Shown here: one piece after another, positions 11,173 to 18,044 of the stretch
How positions within the stretch are numbered: the first letter of the stretch is position 1
How the letters are laid out: each line of letters begins with the position of its first letter
Virus record (IMG/VR): IMGVR_UViG_3300031758_000701
Coordinates: 1 to 20,669 of that record
Source: a virus
DNA: 20,669 bases
Direction: 5' to 3' (one strand)
Notes under the pieces: model-generated
The model's database searches: none
What the model was told of the DNA's origin: nothing
What the model saw: the letters and a program-made list of their open reading frames with translations, nothing else
Made by a program: the position numbers and the translations under genes

Positions 11173-11542
11173 TGCTTTAGAACTAGATATAGCGTGTTAT
11201 GCTACCGCTGTTTACCACGAAGTTAATACAAGAACATTGGAGGAAAAAATTGGAGTCATTAATACTATACGGAATAGGGTTCGTGATGGTCGTTGGGGTA
11301 ATTCTGTATGTGCTGTCGTTTATTCTAATAATCAGTTTGCTGTGCAAGATCAGTCCCACCATCCAGTTAATGAAAGGGCGTATTTGGAGACTAAACTATT
11401 GGTTATTGATACGATTGTTCATAATAAATATGCTAACCCAGTTGCAAATGCTTTATATTTCCATGATGACTCTATACCGCCAAAAAAAGAATGGTTTGGT
11501 AAAAGAAAAAAAACACATATAGGAAGGATGGTATTTTATTAA
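11162..11542 (+). CDS. SleB-type cell wall hydrolase
   Basis: 126 aa. Residues 10-70 read IACYATAVYHEVNTRTLEEK, IGVINTIRNRVRDGRWGNSV, CAVVYSNNQFAV, and later ANPVANALYFHDD, which is the Hydrolase_2 (SleB) pattern: catalytic Glu20, 'I-x-NRV', 'VCxVVY-x-x-x-QF', and 'A-x-x-F'. These enzymes cleave peptidoglycan glycan strands. No signal peptide is present, so it would need a holin or act late. It overlaps the preceding gene by 11 nt and ends on the next start. Its early-operon location, far from the holin-like block, is unusual for an endolysin. Confidence 0.8.
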   Translation: MDINALELDIACYATAVYHEVNTRTLEEKIGVINTIRNRVRDGRWGNSVCAVVYSNNQFAVQDQSHHPVNERAYLETKLLVIDTIVHNKYANPVANALYFHDDSIPPKKEWFGKRKKTHIGRMVFY

Positions 11543-11772
11543 TGAAACCTTTAGCGTGGCTTGTAGAAGAATTTGATGGAAATGGAACACTTGTATGGTC
11601 TGGAATTATGACATCAGAACCTAAAGAAATGTCATGGTTTAAAGACCTTAAATCTAAACTGCATAACGTTACAATCACGCCATTAATACCAGATACAAAG
11701 AATATTGTTAAAGTAACAAATGTTAAAAAATATGATAGCAAGAGATTAACAGAGGCAAATAATGGACTTTAA
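11542..11772 (+). CDS. Small phage protein, unknown function (76 aa)
   Basis: Directly follows the hydrolase (stop and start share a base). Residues 1-25 (MKPLAWLVEEFDGNGTLVWS) recall a short beta-rich module seen in other phage proteins, 'W-(L/V)-x-E-x-x-x-x-x-G'. The rest is basic (KVTNVKKYDSKRLTEANNG). Overlaps the next start by 11 nt. Confidence 0.6.
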   Translation: MKPLAWLVEEFDGNGTLVWSGIMTSEPKEMSWFKDLKSKLHNVTITPLIPDTKNIVKVTNVKKYDSKRLTEANNGL

Positions 11773-11908
11773 ACCACTTACACAGGAACAAATAATTGAT
11801 GCTTATAGTAAAGTTTTTCCAACACGATATGAGCCAATGACAATAGATAGAATGATACAATTTGCAAGAATTATAGAACAATTACATGGAGTAAGATATG
11901 AAACCTAG
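11762..11908 (+). CDS. Small protein, unknown function (48 aa)
   Basis: Starts inside the previous gene and ends 11 nt inside the glycosyltransferase gene, filling a gap that is otherwise unexplained. The product starts MDFKPLTQEQIIDAYSKVF and ends IIEQLHGVRYET. Many small phage proteins have a similar 'L-T-x-E-x-I...F-A-R-x-I-E' pattern between early genes. Function unknown. Confidence 0.65.
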   Translation: MDFKPLTQEQIIDAYSKVFPTRYEPMTIDRMIQFARIIEQLHGVRYET

Positions 11909-12623
11909 TTTATTTATAGCAACACCAATGTACGGAGGGCTGTGTTATGGTACATATCTAGAATCAATGTTAAAGCTACAGGCATGGCTTATCTCTAAAG
12001 ACATAGACGCATACTTTTCATTTCTTTATAATGAAAGCCTGATTACTCGTGGTCGTAACACATTAGTGAATGACTTCTTAAAAGGTGACGCATCTCATAT
12101 GATGTTCATAGATGCTGATATTAGTTTTGAGCCAAAACACTTTTTTAAAATGCTTGATGCTGATGTAGATATTATTTGTGGCGTGTATCCCAAAAAAGAA
12201 ATAAATTGGGCTGGTGTAAAGTTTGCTATTGACAAGAAAGTTCCAGAGCACCAACTAAAATACTTTACAGGAGATTATGTAGTTAATCTTGTAAATGAAA
12301 AAGACCTAGTTCCTACAGATAAACCTTTTGAAGTGAAGCATGGCGGTACAGGCTTTATGTTAATTAAACGTGAAGTGTTTGAGAAGCTAAAAGAAAAATG
12401 TCCATCATACACTCATAATATGAATGATACCAATGACAATTCTGATTTAGGCGATAAGATCACAGAATACTTTGCTACAAGTATAGATGAAAATAATCAC
12501 TTGCTATCAGAAGACTATCATTTCTGTAAACTAGCTCGTGACAATGGTTTAAAGGTACATGGTGCTGCTTGGACACAATTAGTCCATACGGGAACCTATC
12601 AGTATAGTGGAAGGCTTGTATGA
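11898..12623 (+). CDS. GT-A type glycosyltransferase
   Basis: 241 aa. LFIATPMYGGLCYGTYLESM at the N-terminus, the NESLITRGRNTLVNDFL helix, MMFIDADISFEP with the metal-binding DAD at residues 72-74, and later HGGTGFMLIKREVFEKL plus a SEDYHFCKLARDNG acid motif define a GT-A sugar transferase of the kind found in many phages. It uses nucleotide-sugars. It overlaps the FkbM methyltransferase start (ATGA), so the two probably modify the same substrate, for example a host surface glycan or phage DNA/protein. The acceptor is not visible. Confidence 0.85.
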   Translation: MKPSLFIATPMYGGLCYGTYLESMLKLQAWLISKDIDAYFSFLYNESLITRGRNTLVNDFLKGDASHMMFIDADISFEPKHFFKMLDADVDIICGVYPKKEINWAGVKFAIDKKVPEHQLKYFTGDYVVNLVNEKDLVPTDKPFEVKHGGTGFMLIKREVFEKLKEKCPSYTHNMNDTNDNSDLGDKITEYFATSIDENNHLLSEDYHFCKLARDNGLKVHGAAWTQLVHTGTYQYSGRLV

Positions 12624-13213
12624 TTATACCGAATAACATGATTAGCCATGTAGGCAAAATATTTCAAGGTGAATATGCAACACTTGGAGTTATAGAAAAT
12701 CCTTATATCATAGACATAGGTGCTAACGTAGGTGGCTTTGCGGTATGGGCACATGAGTTCTTTAAAAACCCAAAGATTGATTGCTATGAGCCTATAAATG
12801 CTAATTATGACCTATTAAGACAGAACATAGAAGGTACTGACATTGCCATTAGAAATATAGCAATAGGCAAAGAGGATGGTAAACGCATGATGTATTACGG
12901 TTTAGATAACTGTGGGGAATCTAGCCTGTTTCAAGGTGATAGGCAATTAGAAGAAGGTGAAATGGTTAAAGTAATGTCATCTAAACATTTGCCACGATGC
13001 GACATTATGAAGATAGATACAGAAGGTGCAGAGATTGAGATACTAGAAAATCTAGTAAATTTTCCACTTGTATTTTTAATAGAATTTCATTCTGCATATA
13101 ATAGACGTAAAATAGATCAATTATTACTTGACTATACGCTATTAGAGTGTACAATGCGAGGAAGAGATTATGGAATACTCAAATATATTAAATCATCTTT
13201 GGTAGAGGTTTGA
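12620..13213 (+). CDS. FkbM family SAM methyltransferase
   Basis: 197 aa. IIDIGANVGGF at residues 30-40 binds S-adenosylmethionine, with CYEP at 55-58, RNIAIG, IMKIDTEGAEIEIL and LIEFHS. These are the diagnostic motifs of FkbM methyltransferases, which O-methylate sugars or small molecules. Coupled to the glycosyltransferase by an ATGA overlap. A capping methylation of the added sugar is a fair inference. Confidence 0.9.
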   Translation: MIIPNNMISHVGKIFQGEYATLGVIENPYIIDIGANVGGFAVWAHEFFKNPKIDCYEPINANYDLLRQNIEGTDIAIRNIAIGKEDGKRMMYYGLDNCGESSLFQGDRQLEEGEMVKVMSSKHLPRCDIMKIDTEGAEIEILENLVNFPLVFLIEFHSAYNRRKIDQLLLDYTLLECTMRGRDYGILKYIKSSLVEV

Positions 13214-13214
13214 C

Positions 13215-13493
13215 ATGGGAGCACCAAAAAGTTATAATAGGCAATTTATAGATGAGATACAAGCATTTATAGATTCGCCTCAATGTAGAACTAATACAGA
13301 TGCTAGAAGGCATTTTAAGATGAATGGTATTAAGTTAAAAGAATTGCAAGCTAAAGGTTTATTAAAGTTAAAGCCAACATTAAGTAAGACTATGGTAGCA
13401 AGAATGGGTAATGCAGCAAATAAAGGAAAGCAAATGTTTCCTTTGCAAGATAGGTCAGTTATTAAATATCAAGGAGGAGTTAAGTATGGATAA
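13215..13493 (+). CDS. Basic phage protein, possible DNA binding (92 aa)
   Basis: Follows the FkbM stop by one base. The sequence SYNRQFIDEIQAFIDSPQCR, then TNTDARRHFKMNGIKLKELQ and LKPTLSKTMVARMG is helical and very basic, with a segment that could be a helix-turn-helix (AFIDS..NTDARRHFKMN). The end (NAANKGKQMF) is Lys/Gln-rich. It overlaps the DUF3310 gene by 8 nt. No family recognised. Confidence 0.6.
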   Translation: MGAPKSYNRQFIDEIQAFIDSPQCRTNTDARRHFKMNGIKLKELQAKGLLKLKPTLSKTMVARMGNAANKGKQMFPLQDRSVIKYQGGVKYG

Positions 13494-13764
13494 TGTAAAT
13501 CATCCAAAGCATTATTTGGTAGGTGGGTTAGAGGCAATAGATATTATTGCTAGTCGTTTAACAAAGGAAGAGTTTATTGGATACCTAAAAGGTTCTAAAT
13601 TGAAGTATGATTTAAGATACCCATTCAAAGGTAGACCAGAAGAGGATTTAGCTAAATCTGAATGGTATAAGAATAAACTTGTAGAAGTAATGCGTGATGA
13701 AGAAGCTATTAATCCGCCAGAGGTAACAGCTCAACTACAAAGGCTAGAGATGGTAGACGACTAA
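13486..13764 (+). CDS. DUF3310 protein (gp1.7-like)
   Basis: 92 aa from the ATG behind AAGGAGGAGTTAAGT; an in-frame ATG 75 nt upstream lies inside the previous gene. VNHPKHYLVGGLEAIDIIAS, the FIGYLKGSKLKYDLRYPFKG core and a WYKNKLVEVM end are the DUF3310 signature ('NxPxHYx...E-x-I-D-x-I...G-x-x-x-K-Y-x-x-R'). T7 gp1.7, of this family, is a nucleotide kinase. The reaction is not proved for most members. Last gene of the rightward operon. Confidence 0.85.
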   Translation: MDNVNHPKHYLVGGLEAIDIIASRLTKEEFIGYLKGSKLKYDLRYPFKGRPEEDLAKSEWYKNKLVEVMRDEEAINPPEVTAQLQRLEMVDD

Positions 13765-13771
13765 TCGTCTA
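13754..13771. repeat. Perfect hairpin across the convergent stop codons
   Basis: TAGACGA-CTAA-TCGTCTA: a 7-bp perfect stem with a 4-nt loop. The loop holds the overlapping stops of the rightward and leftward operons. There is no T-run on either side, so it is not a standard terminator. It may slow polymerases that meet here or protect the 3' ends of both mRNAs. Confidence 0.6.
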
Positions 13772-13928
13772 AATCTGGAATTTCAGAATAAACGGAAAGC
13801 CCATCACCACTAATCTCGATGTGGCTTCCGTCATCTAAAACTAAAATAAGCACATCTTCACCGTAGTAAGCTTCTGCTTCTACAATTTCTTTTCCTACAA
13901 TATGCTCACATAATTTTTCTAAATTCAT
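13761..13928 (-). CDS. Small acidic phage protein (55 aa)
   Basis: The start at 13928 (MNLEKLCEHIVGKEIVEAEA) is chosen for the AGGAAATATT leader; an in-frame ATG 84 nt upstream lies inside the exonuclease gene. The sequence continues YGEDVLILVLDDGSHIEISG and ends in DLDD. The 'VGKEIVxAE...L-x-L-x-DG-x-x-x-x-I' pattern is common in small phage proteins of unknown function. It overlaps the rightward operon's stop by 4 nt. Confidence 0.7.
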   Translation of the reverse strand: MNLEKLCEHIVGKEIVEAEAYYGEDVLILVLDDGSHIEISGDGLSVYSEIPDLDD

Positions 13929-13936
13929 AATATTTC

Positions 13937-14674
13937 CTATATGCTGATAACTGCTTCTTTTGCTACTTTTTCTGATTTTACTGCACGAGACCATGAACCA
14001 CATCCTTGACATTGAAAGCGTTGATAAACTTTAGATAAACTAACTTGAGTACCACGAGAATGTAATTTGCGTGAACCGCAATTTGGACAACATGTATTTG
14101 CGGAATACGCATTATGGTTTGGATGTGACTTAATCCATGCTTTAAACTTATCGTAAACTTTCTCTAAAAGCACAACATCGTTCTTGTTATATGCTTCCAT
14201 AGTTTTCCATGCTTTACGATCATTATTCATACACTTAACCCACAATGTATGACCTTCATGTTCTGTTTTACTACCAAGCCCTAAAGCTTGTGCTACATAG
14301 TCTAGTTTGTTAGAAACAAATCTAAACTGTCTTCTTGCTACTTGCAATAAATCTATCTGTTTAACAGGTGCTGGAGGGTTCATACCAGACAAGAGAAACT
14401 CTTTCTGTAAGATAGGTATATCAAATCTAGAGCCATTATAATGCACTACGGCATCAGCTTCGTCTAATAGCTTATGGACTGATTCAAGCATCTTTTTCTT
14501 ACCAGACTTTTGAATAGAGTCAAACATAATTTTAGATTCGCCATACCATTTAGCTGCATAGCATAGTGTATAAGATGATTCTAGTAATTGGTTAATTGAA
14601 ATGTTTTGGTCATAGATACCCCATACATGAGCTGTATTAGGTGATACTTCAATGTCAATCATTAAAATTTTCAT
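13937..14674 (-). CDS. DEDDy exonuclease with C-terminal zinc ribbon
   Basis: 245 aa. Asp7-Ile-Glu9 (MIDIEV), Asp85 in VVHYNGSRFDIPIL and Asp166 in YNKNDVVLLEKVY with Tyr162 four residues before it give the DEDDy set of the RNase H-like (YprB/RNase_H_2 type) 3'-5' exonuclease family. After the nuclease domain comes CPNCG (196-200) and CQGCG (222-226), a four-cysteine zinc ribbon that could bind DNA or RNA. Such two-domain proteins are frequent in phages. Could act in DNA turnover or proofreading; no DNA polymerase is in the window. Confidence 0.85.
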   Translation of the reverse strand: MKILMIDIEVSPNTAHVWGIYDQNISINQLLESSYTLCYAAKWYGESKIMFDSIQKSGKKKMLESVHKLLDEADAVVHYNGSRFDIPILQKEFLLSGMNPPAPVKQIDLLQVARRQFRFVSNKLDYVAQALGLGSKTEHEGHTLWVKCMNNDRKAWKTMEAYNKNDVVLLEKVYDKFKAWIKSHPNHNAYSANTCCPNCGSRKLHSRGTQVSLSKVYQRFQCQGCGSWSRAVKSEKVAKEAVISI

Positions 14675-14783
14675 AAGAGTCTCTAGTAATTAGATACCTT
14701 ATTATATACTAAATATAGCAATAAAAACAGTAATATATACTTAAAATGATCTATTGCACAAAGTATATCGCAGATTAAATACT

Positions 14784-15173
14784 CTACCATATTTTAATAG
14801 TTGCTTTTTTAGCTGCTTTAAGTTTTTCAAAGAATATATCAAAAGCGTTTTTAGAGTTACCTATGAAGTCTTTACCAGCATATGTAGCACCAAGTAATAT
14901 ACATCCTTCTGTGTGCTTTGATGTATTGCCAGAGTGTATCCTTACGCCTGTAAAGTTAGGTACATTAAGAATATGTGGCATTGGTCTACGAAAACGAACA
15001 GAATCATCAATAATAACATCGTAAGTTCCAGCAGGAATAGCTGTTTGTCCATTTACTTTTTTACCCTCTCTAACTTTATCTTCTAAAGTGTAGCAAAAAT
15101 ATAAATTGTTTATATACATACGACCAGCAGTGTAATTATCTTTAAAGTCGAATCTTTTTACTTCAATCAACAT
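14784..15173 (-). CDS. DUF5675 family protein (possible cell wall role)
   Basis: 129 aa. Residues 40-110 carry GQTAIPAGTYDVIIDDSVRF, MPHILNVPNFTGVRIHSGNT and HTEGCILLGA, the DUF5675 signature. The HSGN..HTEGC motif resembles the catalytic His...Cys of L,D-transpeptidase-like enzymes, but a hydrolase role is not proved. It follows a small membrane gene and a holin-like gene, so a part in lysis is plausible. Confidence 0.85.
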   Translation of the reverse strand: MLIEVKRFDFKDNYTAGRMYINNLYFCYTLEDKVREGKKVNGQTAIPAGTYDVIIDDSVRFRRPMPHILNVPNFTGVRIHSGNTSKHTEGCILLGATYAGKDFIGNSKNAFDIFFEKLKAAKKATIKIW

Positions 15174-15321
15174 AAGAGTTAATATATTCCAATGCGTATG
15201 TTAATTGTTCCATAGCTATCATAAATGCTAAAGAAAAGCCCATAGCAATAAATAATAAAGTTACAATAATTAATTTAAGAAAAGATAAACCAATAAAATT
15301 CATAAAGTGTAGAACTATCAT
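15163..15321 (-). CDS. 52-residue membrane protein of the lysis block
   Basis: Fills the gap between the holin-like gene and the DUF5675 gene, overlapping the latter by 11 nt. A hydrophobic segment (LSFLKLIIVTLLFIAMGFSL) with an acidic C-terminus (MEQLTYALEYINSYVD) indicates one or two membrane spans. It could be a second holin, antiholin or spanin-like partner. No family recognised. Confidence 0.65.
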   Translation of the reverse strand: MIVLHFMNFIGLSFLKLIIVTLLFIAMGFSLAFMIAMEQLTYALEYINSYVD

Positions 15322-15328
15322 ATGATCC

Positions 15329-15718
15329 TTATTTTTTAAGAGTTAGATACATTCTTTCGCCAATAACAAAAGACATACAAGCTCCAGTCATATCTAGAAA
15401 TACTGCCACTACACCAGCACCAACAACTTCTGGATTAAAGACTATAATGCCTGTGAATAACATTATAGCACTAATGATGATATATCTGAATGATGCTCTT
15501 AAATTAATAATCCATTTAGAAGGTTCACCATTGACACCATCTAATGCAGCTAAAGCCTGTAGTTTTGCAGCTTCAGCTTCCATAAGTTTTACTCGTTCTT
15601 CTACGTTTTGTGGTTGTCCACCAGCACCACCTGTAAATTTAGCTATGATACCTCTAACACCATCACTAAATGCAGGGACTAAAGCTGGTAGAATTAAAGA
15701 TGCGACTGAACTAATCAT
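15329..15718 (-). CDS. 3TM holin-like protein
   Basis: 129 aa. An N-terminal amphipathic/hydrophobic stretch (MISSVASLILPALVPAFSDG), a Gln/Glu/Ala-rich helix (VEERVKLMEAEAAKLQALAA), then two membrane segments (FRYIIISAIMLFTGIIVFNP and GVVAVFLDMTGACMSFVIGE) after the WIINLRASFRY motif. This follows the 3TM holin family known from gene transfer agents and marine phages. A holin opens the inner membrane for lysis enzymes. Neighbouring genes support a lysis block. Confidence 0.75.
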   Translation of the reverse strand: MISSVASLILPALVPAFSDGVRGIIAKFTGGAGGQPQNVEERVKLMEAEAAKLQALAALDGVNGEPSKWIINLRASFRYIIISAIMLFTGIIVFNPEVVGAGVVAVFLDMTGACMSFVIGERMYLTLKK

Positions 15719-16077
15719 TATAGCTCCTTTGGATCGTAACCGTATTTAGTGGCTACTCGTTTTTGAAGTTTTTTAAAGAGACCAGCATGCTTTACATAGC
15801 GTTCTGTATTAGGGTATTCTATGTAAATTGCCATGTGTATTAACTCGTGCATAAGAGTCTTGATGACTGTATCTAAATGACCACATTTAGCTGTGCTAAT
15901 AGTAATTGTATGAGGATCACCATGTTCTGGTGGTGAATATTCTCCATAAATTTCTGGATCATTATTGACTACAAAATCTACTTTAGATGCAGGTGGGAAT
16001 TTATATTCATCAAATACAGGGAACTCTATTAAAGCCGAATATAGATTAGCTATATTGTTCTCGGTAATGAATGTCAT
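15718..16077 (-). CDS. SprT-like zinc metallopeptidase
   Basis: 119 aa. HELIH at residues 77-81 gives the two zinc-binding His and catalytic Glu, and His97 (VKHAGLF) is a likely third ligand, as in SprT/Spartan proteases. The TMSTA-like ITISTAKC region before it forms the usual strand. In bacteria and eukaryotes this family cleaves DNA-protein crosslinks or acts on the cell surface. In a late gene block it could process a virion or lysis protein. It overlaps both neighbours by 1-4 nt. Confidence 0.75.
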   Translation of the reverse strand: MTFITENNIANLYSALIEFPVFDEYKFPPASKVDFVVNNDPEIYGEYSPPEHGDPHTITISTAKCGHLDTVIKTLMHELIHMAIYIEYPNTERYVKHAGLFKKLQKRVATKYGYDPKEL

Positions 16078-16403
16078 ATAGTTGAACGTGGTTTAAATAG
16101 TTGTGGATTGTAGACTGCTGTTGCATCTATTTCTGGAAAGTAAATTAATACTGATTCCATATTGTTTACAGATTCTTTCTTCCAGCAACCTTCATGGTTA
16201 GCATGACCATTTTCTGTGGCATACGCAGCATAAGGATAGCCACGCAAACCCATTTTAATAAATGTACATTCTTCTAGTGTCAATACTACTTCACCAGTTT
16301 CTGTAGCCATTGACATTTCTTTAGGTAACTCTTTACTTTCTGCATAACTAAATAACCAAGACCAAAATAAGGCAAGTATTACTATATACAGAAATGATTT
16401 CAT
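16074..16403 (-). CDS. Exported protein of the lysis block (109 aa)
   Basis: A signal peptide is clear: MKSFLYIVILALFWSWLFSY followed by A-E-S. The mature part has two cysteines (LEECTF and HEGCWK) that may form a disulfide in the periplasm. No family recognised. Its place between the coiled-coil membrane gene and the protease suggests a role at the envelope during lysis, perhaps as an outer spanin-type partner, although no lipobox is seen. Confidence 0.6.
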   Translation of the reverse strand: MKSFLYIVILALFWSWLFSYAESKELPKEMSMATETGEVVLTLEECTFIKMGLRGYPYAAYATENGHANHEGCWKKESVNNMESVLIYFPEIDATAVYNPQLFKPRSTI

Positions 16404-16404
16404 T

Positions 16405-16614
16405 TTATTTTCCTAAAATGTTGTGCATAAAGAATGTAGCTAAACCACCTAAAAATGAAGCTATTGTCATACCAGCCCAGAATCCACCTTTAGATTTGTT
16501 TGCAAGTTCTAGTAATAGGTCAATATTAGTTTCTAACTTTTCTACTTTATCTTGTAAATTTTGAACTTCAGCAATTAACTTGCCATATTGTATTGGATCA
16601 ATTTCATTACTCAT
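16405..16614 (-). CDS. Coiled-coil membrane protein, holin/hemolysin XhlA-like
   Basis: 69 aa. A heptad-rich N-terminal helix (YGKLIAEVQNLQDKVEKLET, then NIDLLLELA) precedes one membrane span (GFWAGMTIASFLGGLATFFM). This is the build of XhlA-type and related small phage lysis proteins. It opens the lysis block after the virion genes. Confidence 0.6.
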   Translation of the reverse strand: MSNEIDPIQYGKLIAEVQNLQDKVEKLETNIDLLLELANKSKGGFWAGMTIASFLGGLATFFMHNILGK

Positions 16615-16617
16615 TCT

Positions 16618-16680
16618 TTAAACCTTCGGTGCGTTATATAAGTTAATGGGAGGAAGTGTTAAATCATTCCATTCAATCAT
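16618..16680 (-). CDS. 20-residue micro-protein between virion and lysis genes
   Basis: Starts in an ATGA overlap with the stop of the virion protein at 16677-18044, so translation could pass directly from it. The product MIEWNDLTLPPINLYNAPKV is Pro- and Asn-rich. It resembles short 'WxDLTLPPINLxN' peptides seen in other tailed phages beside tail genes. Its size makes it easy to miss; it may also be chance. Confidence 0.45.
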   Translation of the reverse strand: MIEWNDLTLPPINLYNAPKV

Positions 16681-18044
16681 AGTAGACTCTTGTAGTCATC
16701 AGCTTCTGTCATGTATGGTGCTAACAATCCAGCAGCATTTAATGGAGTAGTATTGCCTTGTATAAGATTAATACCAGAATATGGTTGACCACCAGTTTTA
16801 ATATTATCAATTACATTTTGCAAGTTTTGTTTTCCTAATGTACCAGCAACTCTTCTAGATATTGCTTTGGATGCAGGAATTACATTTGCACCTAAAGCAG
16901 CACCAACTGGACCGCCAATTTTAAAACCAATTAAAGCTGGAATACTTAAAGCCGCTACATTTTGCCCTTGATTAATGTTAGCTTGCATTGGTCTACCAAA
17001 AGCTCGTAATGCGTTTTCAATTCTTCCACCTTGAGCAGCATCTTTAATAGCCTTAACCTCTTCAGCACTAAATCCACGAAGTTTATTTTTATTAGTGGCT
17101 AAATTTCTAAACTGATCTCTTAATTTAGTAGCAAATACAACATCATCATATTTTGCATTAGGCTGCATACCAGCTTTTTCATAAATTTCATCTAGCAATT
17201 CTGATTTTCTAGATTGTTTCCATAAATTTCTTGCTTGTGGAATTAATTTAATAGCATCTAAATCACCTTTAGCTGGAGAAACAAGTTTTGTTGCATCTAG
17301 CTTTTCAACAAAGTCATCTAATTGCTCTACAATTTGTCCAGCAAACATTCTATCTGAAGCTTCACTAGATTTTTTAAGGGTAGAAATGCTTGATCTTAAA
17401 TCTTGCATTTTTTGTAATGTTACAGGAGCATCTCTTACTTCATCTAATTCTTTAAAAACATCTACAATTTTAGGATTTCTAGCTTCACGAACTTTGCTAC
17501 CAACACTTGATTTGACATTATTTACAAATTCATTAAATGGATCTGATTTAATAACAACACCAGCATCATCTATTTGTTTGTATAGATTACTTGCTTGTTG
17601 TTTAATGTCTGAAGCAAGAGGAACTTTAGCTTTTGTTCTAAACCCAATATTAGCAGCACCAGTAATTGGAGTAGGTGCTATTTTAGATGCTTCTACAACA
17701 TTTTGTACATTTTGTAAGTATTCTGGAGCAACTTGACCTCTAGGTTGATATGTAAGTGCTTGTTGAACATTTGCAGCAGTTTTTTCAGCAGTTCCTTTAC
17801 CAAAGTCACCAGTAAGAAACTCTTTACCTACACCAGCAACGTTACCTACAAACTGACCGAAAGCACCTGTTCCTGCAGATAATGCAGCTTCACCTACACC
17901 TAACGCTTTTTGACCAATAGATGGTTGGGAAGGTTGACCAAAATTCTGTTGTGCATAAGCTAATACTTCAGCTTGAGATGCACCTTCTGGTGCTGTAACT
18001 TCAAATAATCTACCATCTGGAGCAGTTATTTCAAATCTAGCCAT
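16677..18044 (-). CDS. Virion structural protein, probably internal/tail-linked (455 aa)
   Basis: The first 40 residues (MARFEITAPDGRLFEVTAPE then GASQAEVLAYAQQNF) form a short beta-hairpin module often found at the start of phage virion proteins. The middle is long and helical (for example LKKSSEASDRMFAGQIVEQL), with Gly/Ala-rich membrane-like parts near residues 55-80 and 365-385 (IPALIGFKIGGPVGAALGAN). Such composition fits ejected internal proteins of podovirus-like particles. The function is inferred from composition and place. Confidence 0.6.
   Translation of the reverse strand: MARFEITAPDGRLFEVTAPEGASQAEVLAYAQQNFGQPSQPSIGQKALGVGEAALSAGTGAFGQFVGNVAGVGKEFLTGDFGKGTAEKTAANVQQALTYQPRGQVAPEYLQNVQNVVEASKIAPTPITGAANIGFRTKAKVPLASDIKQQASNLYKQIDDAGVVIKSDPFNEFVNNVKSSVGSKVREARNPKIVDVFKELDEVRDAPVTLQKMQDLRSSISTLKKSSEASDRMFAGQIVEQLDDFVEKLDATKLVSPAKGDLDAIKLIPQARNLWKQSRKSELLDEIYEKAGMQPNAKYDDVVFATKLRDQFRNLATNKNKLRGFSAEEVKAIKDAAQGGRIENALRAFGRPMQANINQGQNVAALSIPALIGFKIGGPVGAALGANVIPASKAISRRVAGTLGKQNLQNVIDNIKTGGQPYSGINLIQGNTTPLNAAGLLAPYMTEADDYKSLL

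Noticed and set aside
17386-17736. 116-residue plus-strand frame
   Set aside because: Antisense to a long virion gene, no ribosome site, no conserved pattern.
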